Of a stretch of DNA of 64,000 nt, positions 28,379 through 37,124 are shown piece by piece; position 1 is the first letter of the stretch; every line of letters starts with the position of its first letter. The position numbers were made by a program, and so were the translations under genes. This DNA comes from Pseudomonas sp. ANT_J12 (GTDB taxonomy: Bacteria; Pseudomonadota; Gammaproteobacteria; Pseudomonadales; Pseudomonadaceae). Where the stretch lies: positions 62,001-126,000 of the forward strand of contig NZ_VOBN01000003.1 of the NCBI RefSeq assembly GCF_008370045.1, written 5' to 3'. The notes under the pieces are model-generated. The model ran no database searches and was not told the origin of the DNA. It was given only the letters and a program-made list of their open reading frames with translations.

Positions 28379-30757
28379 TCATTGCACTGTCCCTGCGCCA
28401 GTCGGCACCGCCCGAATCGTCGCCCTTGGTTGTGTACTCACCGCCGGCACGCCTTGGGCCGCCGCTGGTAATTGCGGCGCTTGCATGTCCGGCATCGCCC
28501 AGCTGCGTTCCGGTTGCAGCCCGCCCTGGGCGCGGCGCATGAAGTCGTAGCGGTTGAGGGTGATGGCGCGCCCGGCGCCGCTGTCGCGAATGATGTACGG
28601 GCGCAGGAACACCATCAGGTTGGTCTTGGTGGTCGCCCGGCGTTCGTTGCGAAACAGCGCGCCCAGCCCCGGGATGCTCGATAGCCACGGCACCGCGTCA
28701 TTGCTCTGGCTGTAACCGTCTTGCAGCAAGCCGCCGAGGACCATGATCTGCCCGTCATCGAGCAGGATGCTGGTGTCGATCGCCCGTTTGTTGGTGACGA
28801 TGCCCGCGGCGGTCACGCTGTTGGAGGCGCGCTCGTCGATGCTGCTGACTTCCTGATAGATATCGAGCTTGACCGTGCCGCCCTCGGAAATTTGCGGGCG
28901 CACGTTGAGCTTCAAGCCGACCTCTTCCCGGGTCACGGTCTGGAACGGGTTGTTGCTGGTGCCGCCGCCACCGGTCACGTAACTGCCGCTGACAAACGGA
29001 ATGGTCTGGCCGACGAAAATGCTCGCCGCTTCGTTGTCCAGGGTCAGCAGGTTCGGCGTCGACAGCACATTGGTGCCGCCCTTGCTCTTGAGCGCATGGG
29101 CCAGCACTTTCAAGTCCATGACCTTGCCGATGCCGGGGATGTCGACGGTGCCATTGAGGAAGCCGACGCTCAAGCCCGCGGGCAACACGTCGACGCTGGT
29201 CTTGCCGCCGGCCTTGAAGCCGCTGCCCCCCAGGTTCGCCCCGCCAATCACCCCGTTGCCGGCCAGGTTGCCGGTCTGCCACTGCACGCCAAATTCATTG
29301 GCATCGTCTTCGCCGACTTCGACGATCAGGCTTTCGATCACCACTTGGGCGCGGCGCTGGTCGAGCATGTCGATGACTTCCCGCAGGTTGCGGTACAGCG
29401 GGTCCGGCGCGGAAATCAGCAAGGTGTTGGTGGTCGCGTCCGCCTGGATGGTCACGCCGCCAGCACTGAAAGCGACGCTCTGGTCGGCCTGCTGAGCACC
29501 GCTTTGAGTGCCCGAACTGCTGGCGCCCTGGGCGTAACCGTTGCCCCCGCTAGTGCTGGTGCCGGAGGTCGAGGTCTGGCTGGTGTTGCTCTGGCTCTGG
29601 CCGTTCTGCCCGCCACTGGCATTGCCGCCGCCCATGGCACTGAGCACCGAACGCGCGGAGTCGCTGCCGCCGCTGTCGCTTTCCCCGGTGAGCAAACCGC
29701 GCAGGGCCTGGGCCAGTTTCGCCGCCTGGGCATTGCGCAGGTACACCACGTGCAGGTTGCTCGGGTTGCTTTGGGCGTTGTCGAGTTTGTAGATCAGGTT
29801 GCGCGCCAGCTCCGTGCGCTCCGGGCTGCCGGCGCGAATGATGATCGCGTTGGAGCGCGGGTCGCCGATCACCGAGATCTTCTGGGTCGGGTCGTTGCCC
29901 GGTTGCTCCAACAGTTCCGAGACCATGCCGGCGATGTCCACCGCGATGCCGTTCTGGATCTGCACCACATCGGTGTCGATGGCGCTCGGGGTGTCGATGC
30001 CTTCGATGATCTGCGCTACCCGCGTCAGGTTCTCGGCGTAGTCGGTGATCACGATGGTGTTGTTGCCGGGGTAGGCGTTGATCGGGTTGTTCGGCGAGAC
30101 GATCGGGCGCAGCACCGGGATCAGGTTCACCGCGTTTTCATATTGCAGGCGAAAGGTGCGGGTGAGCATGCCGTTGCCGGCCGGTTTGTCGGCTCTGTAG
30201 ATCGGCCCGCCGAGTAATTTGGCATCGGGCTCCGGCACCACCTGGGCGACGCCGCCGACATCGACCACGCTGAAGCCCTGCATGCGCAAGGCCGCCAGCA
30301 GCATGTCATAGGCCTGACGGGCCGGGACCTGGCCTTCGGACACGAGGGTCAGGTTGCCCTTGACCCGAGGGTCGACCAGAAACTGCTGCCCGGTGGAACG
30401 GGACAATGCCCGCACCACGGCTTGAATGTCGGCCTCGACGAAGTTCAGGGTGACCGGCTGATCCCCCAGCGGATTGCCCGGCAGCGTACTCCCGCGACTG
30501 GCCGCGCCGCTGCGGCCAGGATTGGAGATTTTGTGCTGTGGGCGCGGTTGCTGTTCGATCTGCGTCTGGGCCCGTTGCCGATCCACCAGCGCATCACCGC
30601 TGCGCTGGGTGTTGGCCAGGGGTCGGCCGAGCTCACTGTCCACCAGCAAGGGCGGCGGATTCGGTCCGGTATTGCTGCACGCTCCCAACGCCAGCAACAG
30701 AAACGGCGCGGCGCTGCGGGCCGACTTGCGTACATAGTTGGAACCTGACCACTTCAT
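28379..30757 (-). CDS. hxcQ: Type II secretin GspD, lipoprotein type (HxcQ)
   Basis: 792 residues. The N-terminus carries a lipobox, 'LALGAC' with Cys27, so the mature secretin is lipid-anchored. P. aeruginosa HxcQ is known as a self-piloting lipo-secretin that needs no pilotin. Periplasmic N domains follow ('VTLNFVEADIQAVVRAL', 'NTIVITDYAENLTRVAQII'). A Gly/Ser/Gln-rich insert (about 365-435) precedes the last N domain, and the C-terminal secretin core contains 'VPWLSSIPGLGALFR'. It forms the outer-membrane channel. Its 5' end overlaps the gspM stop by four bases, and no pilotin gene is present in the cluster. Confidence 0.95.
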   Translation of the reverse strand: MKWSGSNYVRKSARSAAPFLLLALGACSNTGPNPPPLLVDSELGRPLANTQRSGDALVDRQRAQTQIEQQPRPQHKISNPGRSGAASRGSTLPGNPLGDQPVTLNFVEADIQAVVRALSRSTGQQFLVDPRVKGNLTLVSEGQVPARQAYDMLLAALRMQGFSVVDVGGVAQVVPEPDAKLLGGPIYRADKPAGNGMLTRTFRLQYENAVNLIPVLRPIVSPNNPINAYPGNNTIVITDYAENLTRVAQIIEGIDTPSAIDTDVVQIQNGIAVDIAGMVSELLEQPGNDPTQKISVIGDPRSNAIIIRAGSPERTELARNLIYKLDNAQSNPSNLHVVYLRNAQAAKLAQALRGLLTGESDSGGSDSARSVLSAMGGGNASGGQNGQSQSNTSQTSTSGTSTSGGNGYAQGASSSGTQSGAQQADQSVAFSAGGVTIQADATTNTLLISAPDPLYRNLREVIDMLDQRRAQVVIESLIVEVGEDDANEFGVQWQTGNLAGNGVIGGANLGGSGFKAGGKTSVDVLPAGLSVGFLNGTVDIPGIGKVMDLKVLAHALKSKGGTNVLSTPNLLTLDNEAASIFVGQTIPFVSGSYVTGGGGTSNNPFQTVTREEVGLKLNVRPQISEGGTVKLDIYQEVSSIDERASNSVTAAGIVTNKRAIDTSILLDDGQIMVLGGLLQDGYSQSNDAVPWLSSIPGLGALFRNERRATTKTNLMVFLRPYIIRDSGAGRAITLNRYDFMRRAQGGLQPERSWAMPDMQAPQLPAAAQGVPAVSTQPRATIRAVPTGAGTVQ

Positions 30758-31278
30758 GAAGCTTCCTTAGCGCCCAGCGCCTGATCCATGCGAACGGTTC
30801 CCGACAGAGTGCCTGCCGTGTCATCGGTCGTGGCCTCGCCTCCACGCTGCAAACGAGCCTCGACCACTTCAAGAGAAAACTGCCTCGGGTTGCCCACCAG
30901 CCAACCGATCACCGCATCGGCCGGGGCGTCTTCGAACGTCAACTGCCAGCCCGCGTCCAGTGCCTGCAACTGGTAGCGCCCGGCCAGGCCCCCGGCATCG
31001 AGCGCCTGGTGCAGAGACTGTTCCAGGCTCTGCCCGGCCGGCGCCGTGGCGACTTCGCGCAGCAACAGCTCCAGCGCTTCGTTCTGCGAGCGCAGCTTGG
31101 GGGTCTCGACCTGCCAGGCCTCGATTTTTTTCAGCGGCGGCTGGATCAGCAGCAGCCAGGTCAACAGGCCGCCGAGTACCAGCGCCGTGCCCGCGACCAT
31201 GCGTTTTTCCCGCAGGGCCAGGGCTTGCCAAAACACCTGTGAACGAGCACGGAACAGCCTCAGCGATTGCTTATTCAT
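30754..31278 (-). CDS. hxcZ: Type II secretion protein GspM (HxcZ)
   Basis: 174 residues. A short cytoplasmic N-terminus, one membrane span ('VAGTALVLGGLLTWLLLI', about 29-46) and a periplasmic ferredoxin-like domain match GspM. The protein stabilises GspL and GspE at the inner membrane. The start chosen is the ATG at 31276-31278, which overlaps the gspL stop and has GGAG upstream; a longer frame to 31308 is less likely. Identification rests on topology and on position between gspL and gspD, as sequence conservation in this family is low. Confidence 0.85.
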   Translation of the reverse strand: MNKQSLRLFRARSQVFWQALALREKRMVAGTALVLGGLLTWLLLIQPPLKKIEAWQVETPKLRSQNEALELLLREVATAPAGQSLEQSLHQALDAGGLAGRYQLQALDAGWQLTFEDAPADAVIGWLVGNPRQFSLEVVEARLQRGGEATTDDTAGTLSGTVRMDQALGAKEAS

Positions 31279-32437
31279 CGTCGGCTCCAGTGCGGGTGTC
31301 ATCTTCACTGGCGGTTGATTCGGTGGCCGGACTCAACGTCCAACCCTGATCGGTCGCGTTGACCGCAATGCCAGCTTGGGTCAGTGCGGTTTGCCAGGTC
31401 TTGTCGGACGTGTTGCGCCGCGCATCCTCCAGCAGCGTCAGTTGCAGCTCGCCGTTTTCGAACACCAGGCTTTGTACGCTGCCGGTCATGAACGGCATGC
31501 CGCTGCCCGCTTGCAGGACCAGGCTGGCGAAACGCTGGGTGGCGTCGGTCGCCGCATTGGCCTGGCGCGCGGTCAGTTGCTGGCGAGCCTGTTGCAGCGG
31601 GTTGAGAATCACCGGCAACTCGGGAAACGCCTGTTTCACCCGCTGCGTCATCTGCGCCTTCAGCTGTTGCCCCTGCGCCGCTTCACGGGCGGCGTACAGG
31701 TTCAGACCCAGAACCCAGACCGCCAGCGCCACCGCGCAAAACGCCGCCGCCCTGCCCCAACCTGCTTGACTGGTGCTGCGTTGCTGCACACCGCCGTGCA
31801 GGCCCCAACCGGGCAACGGGCCGGTCCAGCGTTGCGTCTCGGGCAAACGGTTGGCCATTCCTTCAGGTGCTGCGCCCCCAAGCCACTGCAAACCGCTGCC
31901 GGCTTCCAGCAACAGATCGCTCAGGGCGTCGTCGAAATGCGGATGCACCACGGCATGCTCCAGGCTATGGCGCACCAGCAAATGCTCCTCGTAGAGCCCC
32001 GCGCTGTTGACCGGCAACCCATAGGCGGCCGGGTACACCCCGCGCAGGGTCAAGCGCGCCAGGCGCAGCAACTGGCCGAATTCGCTCAACCATTGCCGCG
32101 ACAACCAGGCGATATGCACCCGGCCCTGGGCATCACGCGGGCTGTGGGCGATGTGCATCTGCTCGCAGGCACCAAGGATCAGCGACTGCGCCGCGCACTG
32201 CACCGCCGCCGCGGTTTTCGCCGGAGGCAGCAGCGGCAGCTCGATACTCGCCAGCAGGCTGTCCCGGGGATGCAGGAAAAACGCGATGGCCGGGGTTTTA
32301 CCGTTGCCGCCCAGTTGCAGCAACGTGCTCTGCCCCTCGGCCGTGACCTGACCCTGGCGATCCATCCGGGTGAAGGTCACGACGCTGTCGAGGGTCAATT
32401 GCGCCAAGGGCGGCAAGGCAACGCGCAACTGGCTCAT
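31271..32437 (-). CDS. hxcY: Type II secretion protein GspL (HxcY)
   Basis: 388 residues. An actin-like cytoplasmic domain (about 1-230), one membrane segment ('AAAFCAVALAVWVLGLNLYA', about 231-250) and a periplasmic ferredoxin-like domain give the GspL plan. GspL recruits the ATPase GspE to the inner-membrane platform. The start overlaps the gspK stop (ATGA-type coupling) and the stop overlaps the gspM start. Neighbouring gspK and gspM support the call. Confidence 0.9.
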   Translation of the reverse strand: MSQLRVALPPLAQLTLDSVVTFTRMDRQGQVTAEGQSTLLQLGGNGKTPAIAFFLHPRDSLLASIELPLLPPAKTAAAVQCAAQSLILGACEQMHIAHSPRDAQGRVHIAWLSRQWLSEFGQLLRLARLTLRGVYPAAYGLPVNSAGLYEEHLLVRHSLEHAVVHPHFDDALSDLLLEAGSGLQWLGGAAPEGMANRLPETQRWTGPLPGWGLHGGVQQRSTSQAGWGRAAAFCAVALAVWVLGLNLYAAREAAQGQQLKAQMTQRVKQAFPELPVILNPLQQARQQLTARQANAATDATQRFASLVLQAGSGMPFMTGSVQSLVFENGELQLTLLEDARRNTSDKTWQTALTQAGIAVNATDQGWTLSPATESTASEDDTRTGADDE

Positions 32438-33411
32438 ACGCCCACCCGCGACCAGATCACCTGGGGCAAACGGTCTTCGGTTCGGCGCAACAACGCGTCG
32501 AGGCTGACCCGCTGACGGTCGCTGCGCGCCTGGCCACGCAGCCGGAACCAGTCGCTGGTGATGCCGACCTTGATCGTCGTCAACTCCAGTTCAGGCATGC
32601 GCAGGCGATTGACGAAGTCCCCGCGATTGATAAACCACTGCCCGCCATCGCGCTCGGCGACCAGGGCCTGGGCCCGTTCGATCGACAGCCCCGGCACATA
32701 CGCCGCCAACACCTGGGCGCTGGCGGTGTTGCCGTTGAGCCAGGTGTTGGCCGGCAGAATGGTGATAAAGGGGCTGATCTTGGCCAGCAGCGTCTCGGTA
32801 ACGCCCTCGACACCGCGCAAATCCTCGACGCTGCGCAACATCGGGCGCTTGGCGGCTTCGGGTTTGCGCACGGCATTCGGTGAGGTGGCGCGACCGCTGT
32901 TGAGGCCGCTGCTGGCCGGGGCTTTGTCGGCCAATCCGGGATTGAGTAGTCGCGGATACGCCGCGATGACCCGTTGGCTGATGCGCTGGCTCAAGGTCGT
33001 GTTGACCCCGATCAATTCGCACAAACGCTGGAAGTTGCGCAGTTGCTCGTCATCGATCCGTTCGTTGGCGATCAGGTTGCGCAGGTTGAACTTGCCCTGC
33101 TCGTCTTCCAGGTGGCCGTCGAAGGTGCGGGTCGCCAAGCGCGTGATGATCGGTTGGGCCCAGGGCTGATCCCGTCGGGTCAGCGGATCACGCTGGCGCG
33201 CGTCCCGCAGCAACTGGCGGCTGATTTCGATCCCGCCATTGAGCACCCAGGCGCCCTGGACCCGCGCCTGCTGGGCTTCCAGGCTGCGGGTGAATACGGT
33301 CTGACGGGTGAGCATGCCCCCGGCGATCACCGCCACCACCGCCGCGATCAGCAAGGCGCTGATGATCGCCATGCCGCGCTGCTTCGCTGCTGTCAGCGAA
33401 TAGGCTTTCAT
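32434..33411 (-). CDS. hxcX: Type II secretion minor pseudopilin GspK (HxcX)
   Basis: About 325 residues. The prepilin leader 'KQRGMAIISALLIAAVVAVI' has the cleavage site after Gly and lacks Glu+5, which is characteristic of GspK, the tip subunit. The large C-terminal domain contains the helix-hairpin-helix-like segment 'LLAKISPFITILP' and 'NGNTASAQVLAAYVPGLS'. The start chosen is ATG 33409-33411 ('MKAYSLT'), seven bases after the gspG stop with TAAGG upstream. A longer frame reaches 33447 but overlaps gspG. Confidence 0.92.
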   Translation of the reverse strand: MKAYSLTAAKQRGMAIISALLIAAVVAVIAGGMLTRQTVFTRSLEAQQARVQGAWVLNGGIEISRQLLRDARQRDPLTRRDQPWAQPIITRLATRTFDGHLEDEQGKFNLRNLIANERIDDEQLRNFQRLCELIGVNTTLSQRISQRVIAAYPRLLNPGLADKAPASSGLNSGRATSPNAVRKPEAAKRPMLRSVEDLRGVEGVTETLLAKISPFITILPANTWLNGNTASAQVLAAYVPGLSIERAQALVAERDGGQWFINRGDFVNRLRMPELELTTIKVGITSDWFRLRGQARSDRQRVSLDALLRRTEDRLPQVIWSRVGV

Positions 33412-33418
33412 GCCGGCC

Positions 33419-33877
33419 TTACAGCTGCCAGGAGCCGATATCGGCATTCACGCCGTCGCCATCAGGCTGGCCGTCGGCGCCGAGGGAAAAGATGTCGACT
33501 TCACCGTTGGCGCCCGGATTCAAGTAGTTGTAAGGCCGGCCCCACGGGTCATTCGGCAGGCGTTCCAGGTACGAGCGCCAATTGCTGTTTTTCGCGTCCG
33601 CCGGGCGCTCCACCAGCACCTTCAGGCCCTGGGTCATGTTCGGGTAAGTGCCATGATCGAGGCGATACAGCTTGAGCGCCTGCATCAAGCCGCCAATGTC
33701 CTGTTTGGCGGCGGTGGCCCGAGCCTGATCCGGACGGTCCAGAACCTTGGGCACCACCATGGCGGCGAGAATCCCGAGGATGACCACCACGACCATGATC
33801 TCGATCAAGGTGAAACCGCCCTGCCCATGATGTCGACGGCGGCTGGTTCTGGAGGCTTTGCAGTGCGCGATATCCAT
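33419..33877 (-). CDS. hxcT: Type II secretion major pseudopilin GspG (HxcT)
   Basis: About 152 residues. The leader ends 'GQGGFTLIEIMVVVVILGIL', cleaved between Gly and Phe by the prepilin peptidase, with Glu+5 present. The GspG calcium-binding C-terminal region is seen ('DPWGRPYNYLNPG', 'GADGQPDGDGVNADIGSWQL'). It is the main subunit of the pseudopilus. Start: ATG 33875-33877; a TTG extension to 33922 is possible. It is the first gene of the minus-strand T2SS operon and is divergent from gspI. No peptidase gene is in the window; PilD elsewhere would process it. Confidence 0.95.
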   Translation of the reverse strand: MDIAHCKASRTSRRRHHGQGGFTLIEIMVVVVILGILAAMVVPKVLDRPDQARATAAKQDIGGLMQALKLYRLDHGTYPNMTQGLKVLVERPADAKNSNWRSYLERLPNDPWGRPYNYLNPGANGEVDIFSLGADGQPDGDGVNADIGSWQL

Positions 33878-34024
33878 CTCGTCATTCCCTGGCTTGATTC
33901 GATTCGACGCGCAGTGTTGCAAGAAGATATGTCAGTGACGTTGAAATTCCTCGGGAGCTTTGGTCGTCAAGCAGTCAAGCCCGGGGGCTTAGCCTCGACG
34001 CTCTCCCATCTGCCCGAGTGCCCG
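33878..34024. promoter_or_regulatory. Divergent promoter region hxcT / hxcV
   Basis: A 147-bp gap between divergent pseudopilin genes must hold the promoter of the minus-strand hxc operon. A weak PhoB-like match (ACGTCAC on the minus strand, near 33935-33941, second half poor) is the only regulatory hint, and no strong sigma-70 boxes were recognised. The ACCGAAC element found at pdtA and phdA is absent here. Confidence 0.35.
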
Positions 34025-34405
34025 ATGCGCCGCCCTCCCCGACAAGCCGGTTTTACCCTGATCGAAGTGCTGGTAGCCCTGGCGATCATTGCCGTGGCGA
34101 TGTCCGCCGCCGTGCGCGTGGCCGGGCTGATGACCCAGAGCAACGGCCTGCTGCGCGACCGCTCGATTGCCTTGCTGGCGGCGCAGAGTCGCCTCGCCGA
34201 GCTACGCCTTGAGGGGCGCTTGCCTTCGGGAATGCGGGCGGTTGAGTGTGATCAAGGGCGATTGTTGCTGCGCTGCGAACAGGTTATCGGCAGTGCGCAG
34301 AATGGGCGATTGTTGCAGGTCGGGTTGCAGGTGTTCGATCGCAGCCGCGAAGCGCCGCCGTTGGCGCGGCTCGATACCTTGTTGAGCCGGCCAGGGGGGA
34401 AATGA
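34025..34405 (+). CDS. hxcV: Type II secretion minor pseudopilin GspI (HxcV)
   Basis: 126 residues. The leader 'RQAGFTLIEVLVALAIIAVA' is a prepilin signal cleaved between Gly and Phe, and the protein then follows the small GspI domain pattern ('LLAAQSRLAELRLEG'). GspI is the core of the pseudopilus tip complex. It stands alone on the + strand, between two minus-strand genes, and its stop codon is one base away from the stop of hxcP. The Shine-Dalgarno is weak (GAGTG). Confidence 0.92.
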   Translation: MRRPPRQAGFTLIEVLVALAIIAVAMSAAVRVAGLMTQSNGLLRDRSIALLAAQSRLAELRLEGRLPSGMRAVECDQGRLLLRCEQVIGSAQNGRLLQVGLQVFDRSREAPPLARLDTLLSRPGGK

Positions 34406-34406
34406 T

Positions 34407-34838
34407 CTATCGCTTCAACAAATCCGGCAAAAACGGCGAATCGGGCAATTTGCTGAGTTCTATGCGGCTTTTCTCTGCGCCCCGCTCGATCACCACCGCA
34501 TCCCCTTCGATGGCGACGACTTTGACCCCATGACTGAGGCTTTCCCCGACCAGAAAACTGCGCGGTGCGCCGCCATTGAGGGTCAGGATCGCCACCGCCC
34601 CGCGACGGCCGGCCATCACGCCGCTGACCTTGATCTCGACCGCTGCCGGCTGGTTGGAAAACCACTGCAACGCCGGGTTGTCGCTGCGGGCCGCGAGCTG
34701 TTGCGGGGCGATGTCCGGGGTCCGCGACTCGGCGGAGGTCAGCAGCAACGATGACCAGGTGACGACGCCAGCCAACGCAGCGAGCAAGGCGATCGATTGA
34801 ACCAGTTGCGGCGCGCTGAACCGTTCAGTGAATGACAT
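34407..34838 (-). CDS. hxcP: Type II secretion protein GspC-like (HxcP)
   Basis: 143 residues. A membrane span near the N-terminus ('SIALLAALAGVVTWSSLLL', about 15-33) is followed by a periplasmic homology-region domain with 'NGGAPRSFLVGESLSHGVKV'. The PDZ or coiled-coil domain seen in longer GspC proteins is missing, as in HxcP. It connects the inner-membrane platform to the secretin. Start: ATG at 34836-34838 with AAAGGAG upstream. It is divergent from gspH and convergent with gspI. Confidence 0.85.
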   Translation of the reverse strand: MSFTERFSAPQLVQSIALLAALAGVVTWSSLLLTSAESRTPDIAPQQLAARSDNPALQWFSNQPAAVEIKVSGVMAGRRGAVAILTLNGGAPRSFLVGESLSHGVKVVAIEGDAVVIERGAEKSRIELSKLPDSPFLPDLLKR

Positions 34839-34958
34839 GGGCTGAATCTCCTTTTAGTCCCTGCCCCGAGCCTACAGCGCAATGTTCACGTTTTTATTTC
34901 ACACACTCATCATCTTCACCGTGCACGATGAAAATCGACGCAAAGGAGCGCGCAGCGG

Positions 34959-35399
34959 ATGAATGGCTTCAAACAACACGGCTTTACCCTGATCGAGTTG
35001 ATGGTGGTGCTGGTGATCATCGGCATCGCCAGCGCGGCGATCAGCCTGAGCATCAAGCCCGACCCACTGCACCTGTTGCGCAAGGATGCCGCGCGCGTGG
35101 CGCAGTTGCTGCAAGTGGCCCAGGCCGAAGCCCGGGCCGATGGGCGGCCGATTACCTGGCGCGCGGATGCCAAGGGTTTTCGCTTCAGTCGGCGCAATGA
35201 CAGCGGCCAGGGGGTTGATCACTTCAGCAATGATCCGCAGCTAAAGCCCCGGCCTTGGGAGACGCCAGGAATGCAGGTGCGGCAAAAAATCGTGCTGAAC
35301 GCCGAGTGGATCAACCCGCCGTTGCAACTGACCTTGTCTGATGGCCTCAACAGCATCGCCGTGCAACGCAGCGCCACCGGCCAGGTGAGCGTGCAATGA
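34959..35399 (+). CDS. hxcU: Type II secretion minor pseudopilin GspH (HxcU)
   Basis: 146 residues with the prepilin leader 'FKQHGFTLIELMVVLVIIGI' and a GspH-type beta domain ('AQAEARADGRPITWRADAKG'). GspH links the GspIJK tip to the main pseudopilus. AAAGGAG lies 11 bases before the ATG. It overlaps gspJ by four bases, so the two form a small + strand operon, hxcUW, divergent from hxcP. Confidence 0.93.
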   Translation: MNGFKQHGFTLIELMVVLVIIGIASAAISLSIKPDPLHLLRKDAARVAQLLQVAQAEARADGRPITWRADAKGFRFSRRNDSGQGVDHFSNDPQLKPRPWETPGMQVRQKIVLNAEWINPPLQLTLSDGLNSIAVQRSATGQVSVQ

Positions 35400-36004
35400 A
35401 AGCCCAACAAGGTTTTACCCTGATCGAAGTGATGGTCGCGATCATGCTGATGGCGGTGGTCAGCCTGATTGCCTGGCGCGGGCTCGACAGCGTGACCCGC
35501 GCCGATGCGCACTTGCAGGCCAGCACCGAGCAGACGCAGGTGCTGCTGCGGGCGCTGAACCAGATGGAGCGGGACGTCGCATTGCGCGCCGGCATCGAGC
35601 TGGCGGAACCGGTGCGGCCGGGCAACGAAGATGAACCGGTCAACGCCCCGCCCGTGCTGACCGTGCGCAGCTCTGAAGGCAAAGGCTTTCGCCTGGATGT
35701 GATTCGTGCGCCAGCCGATGGCAACGGTGAGGTGCAACGGGTGCGCTGGTGGCTCAAGGGCGACGTGCTGTACCGGGCGATTGCCCCGGCGCGCAGCCAA
35801 TACCCGTTGCCTGCACCGACGGATGGGGTGGCGGTGCTGAATGACGTCAGCGACGCCACGTTGCGCGTCTGGGAGGCGGACAAGGGCTGGCGCAAGTTGA
35901 GCGGCAATCGCAAGGAAAACCCCTTGGGCCTGGAGATCAGCCTGACCCGCAAGACACCGCAAGGGGTGGAGAAATATCGGCAGGTGATGGGGCCGCTGGA
36001 TTGA
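35396..36004 (+). CDS. hxcW: Type II secretion minor pseudopilin GspJ (HxcW)
   Basis: 202 residues. The leader is 'KAQQGFTLIEVMVAIMLMAV', and the GspJ fold region includes 'RALNQMERDVALRAGIELAE' and 'VQRVRWWLKGDVLYR'. It is part of the pseudopilus tip complex with GspI and GspK. The ATG overlaps the gspH stop (ATGA). It closes the T2SS set: C, D, E, F, G, H, I, J, K, L and M are all present; GspO and GspN are not. Confidence 0.93.
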   Translation: MKAQQGFTLIEVMVAIMLMAVVSLIAWRGLDSVTRADAHLQASTEQTQVLLRALNQMERDVALRAGIELAEPVRPGNEDEPVNAPPVLTVRSSEGKGFRLDVIRAPADGNGEVQRVRWWLKGDVLYRAIAPARSQYPLPAPTDGVAVLNDVSDATLRVWEADKGWRKLSGNRKENPLGLEISLTRKTPQGVEKYRQVMGPLD

Positions 36005-36014
36005 CATGCCCCCT

Positions 36015-36080
36015 GTAGGAGCAAGGCTTGCCCGCGATAGCGATCTCACGGACGCCATCGCGGGCAAGCCTTGCTCCTAC
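36015..36080. repeat. REP/BIME inverted pair
   Basis: gtaggagcaaggcttgcccgcgat and its inverted copy atcgcgggcaagccttgctcctac lie between the convergent 3' ends of hxcW and the LysR-type gene. Confidence 0.9.
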
Positions 36081-36104
36081 GGGTCGATGCGCGACGGGAT
36101 GGAT

Positions 36105-37085
36105 TTACGTCTCAAACCACTCCCGCCGCTCGGCGAAGGTGTTGCGGATCAGTTGCGCCAGCATCTGCACTTCGGTCACGTGCGCGGACTCGGCATTCAC
36201 CGCCAGCCACACCTGATGTTGCATCGGCTCGCTGAACAACCCCGGCAACGCGACGAGGCTGCGATCGTAGCGGCTCATGTAACCGGGCAGCAGGCCGATG
36301 CAGGCGCTGCAGCGGATCATGTCCAGCATCAGCTCGTAGGATTGCAACTTCACCACCCCGGCCAGGCGTTGTTCCACCAGCTCGTTCCAGGGCCGGAAGC
36401 TGTCGATCTGCAGATCGTGCTGACGTTGCACCAACATGAAGTCCGCCAGGTCATCGACGCTGGCCGGCCGGGCCGTGACCCGGGAATAACGCTTGGCGAT
36501 GTGCGGCAGGTAGGTCAGTTGGGCGAGGTGCTGCGGCTCATGGGTCACGAACGTCGGCCCCGGTTCCGGCGACACCCCGGCGGCCAGCCACAGCACCACA
36601 TCGGCGCTGATGGTTTGCAGGGCGAGTTCGCTGTCCAGGGAGATGATTTCCAGGCGGATGCTGGCGTTGCGACGCAGCAGCGACACCAGGTCGCGGCCGA
36701 GGATGTCATGCAGCAGCGACTCGGCCACGGCGAGGCGGATGGAGCGCTGTTCGACCACGGGTAACTTGCGTTCGTGCGCCAGCGCGGCCAATTGCGCGTG
36801 CAACTGCTGGCCTTCGCGGCTGAGGGTCAGGGCACTGCCCTGGAAGCTGAACAGTGACCGCTGCAAGCGCTCCTCCAGTTGCGCCAGTTGCTTGCGCAGC
36901 AGGGTCGCCCGCACATTGAGGCTGCGCGCCGCCTGCATGAAACAGCCGCACCGGGCACTGACCATGAAGTATTGCGCCACCTCATCCTCGATCCCGGCGG
37001 CCAGTGCCAGCCAGGATTCAGTTTGATGCGTCGGCGCGCGGTAATCGTTAGCGCCCTGGCGTGCTGCGGTTTCTGTGAATGACAT
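36105..37085 (-). CDS. LysR-family transcriptional regulator (PA0701-like position)
   Basis: 326 residues with an unusual 35-residue N-terminal extension ahead of the winged helix ('SARCGCFMQAARSLNVRATL', 'LRKQLAQLEERLQRSLF', 'LTLSREGQQL'). A LysR effector domain follows, with 'FMLVQRQHDLQIDSFRPWNE' and 'IRCSACIGLLPGYM'. The helix-turn-helix differs from the common LysR consensus. Start: ATG 37083-37085 with GGGAG upstream. A longer open frame runs into the repeat array and is not used. A LysR-type gene sits at the end of the corresponding P. aeruginosa locus (PA0701). A role in the secretion locus is inferred from context only. Confidence 0.85.
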   Translation of the reverse strand: MSFTETAARQGANDYRAPTHQTESWLALAAGIEDEVAQYFMVSARCGCFMQAARSLNVRATLLRKQLAQLEERLQRSLFSFQGSALTLSREGQQLHAQLAALAHERKLPVVEQRSIRLAVAESLLHDILGRDLVSLLRRNASIRLEIISLDSELALQTISADVVLWLAAGVSPEPGPTFVTHEPQHLAQLTYLPHIAKRYSRVTARPASVDDLADFMLVQRQHDLQIDSFRPWNELVEQRLAGVVKLQSYELMLDMIRCSACIGLLPGYMSRYDRSLVALPGLFSEPMQHQVWLAVNAESAHVTEVQMLAQLIRNTFAERREWFET

Positions 37086-37124
37086 CGATGACTCCCTGTC
37101 GATCTTTGTGTGATTGCGTTTCCA

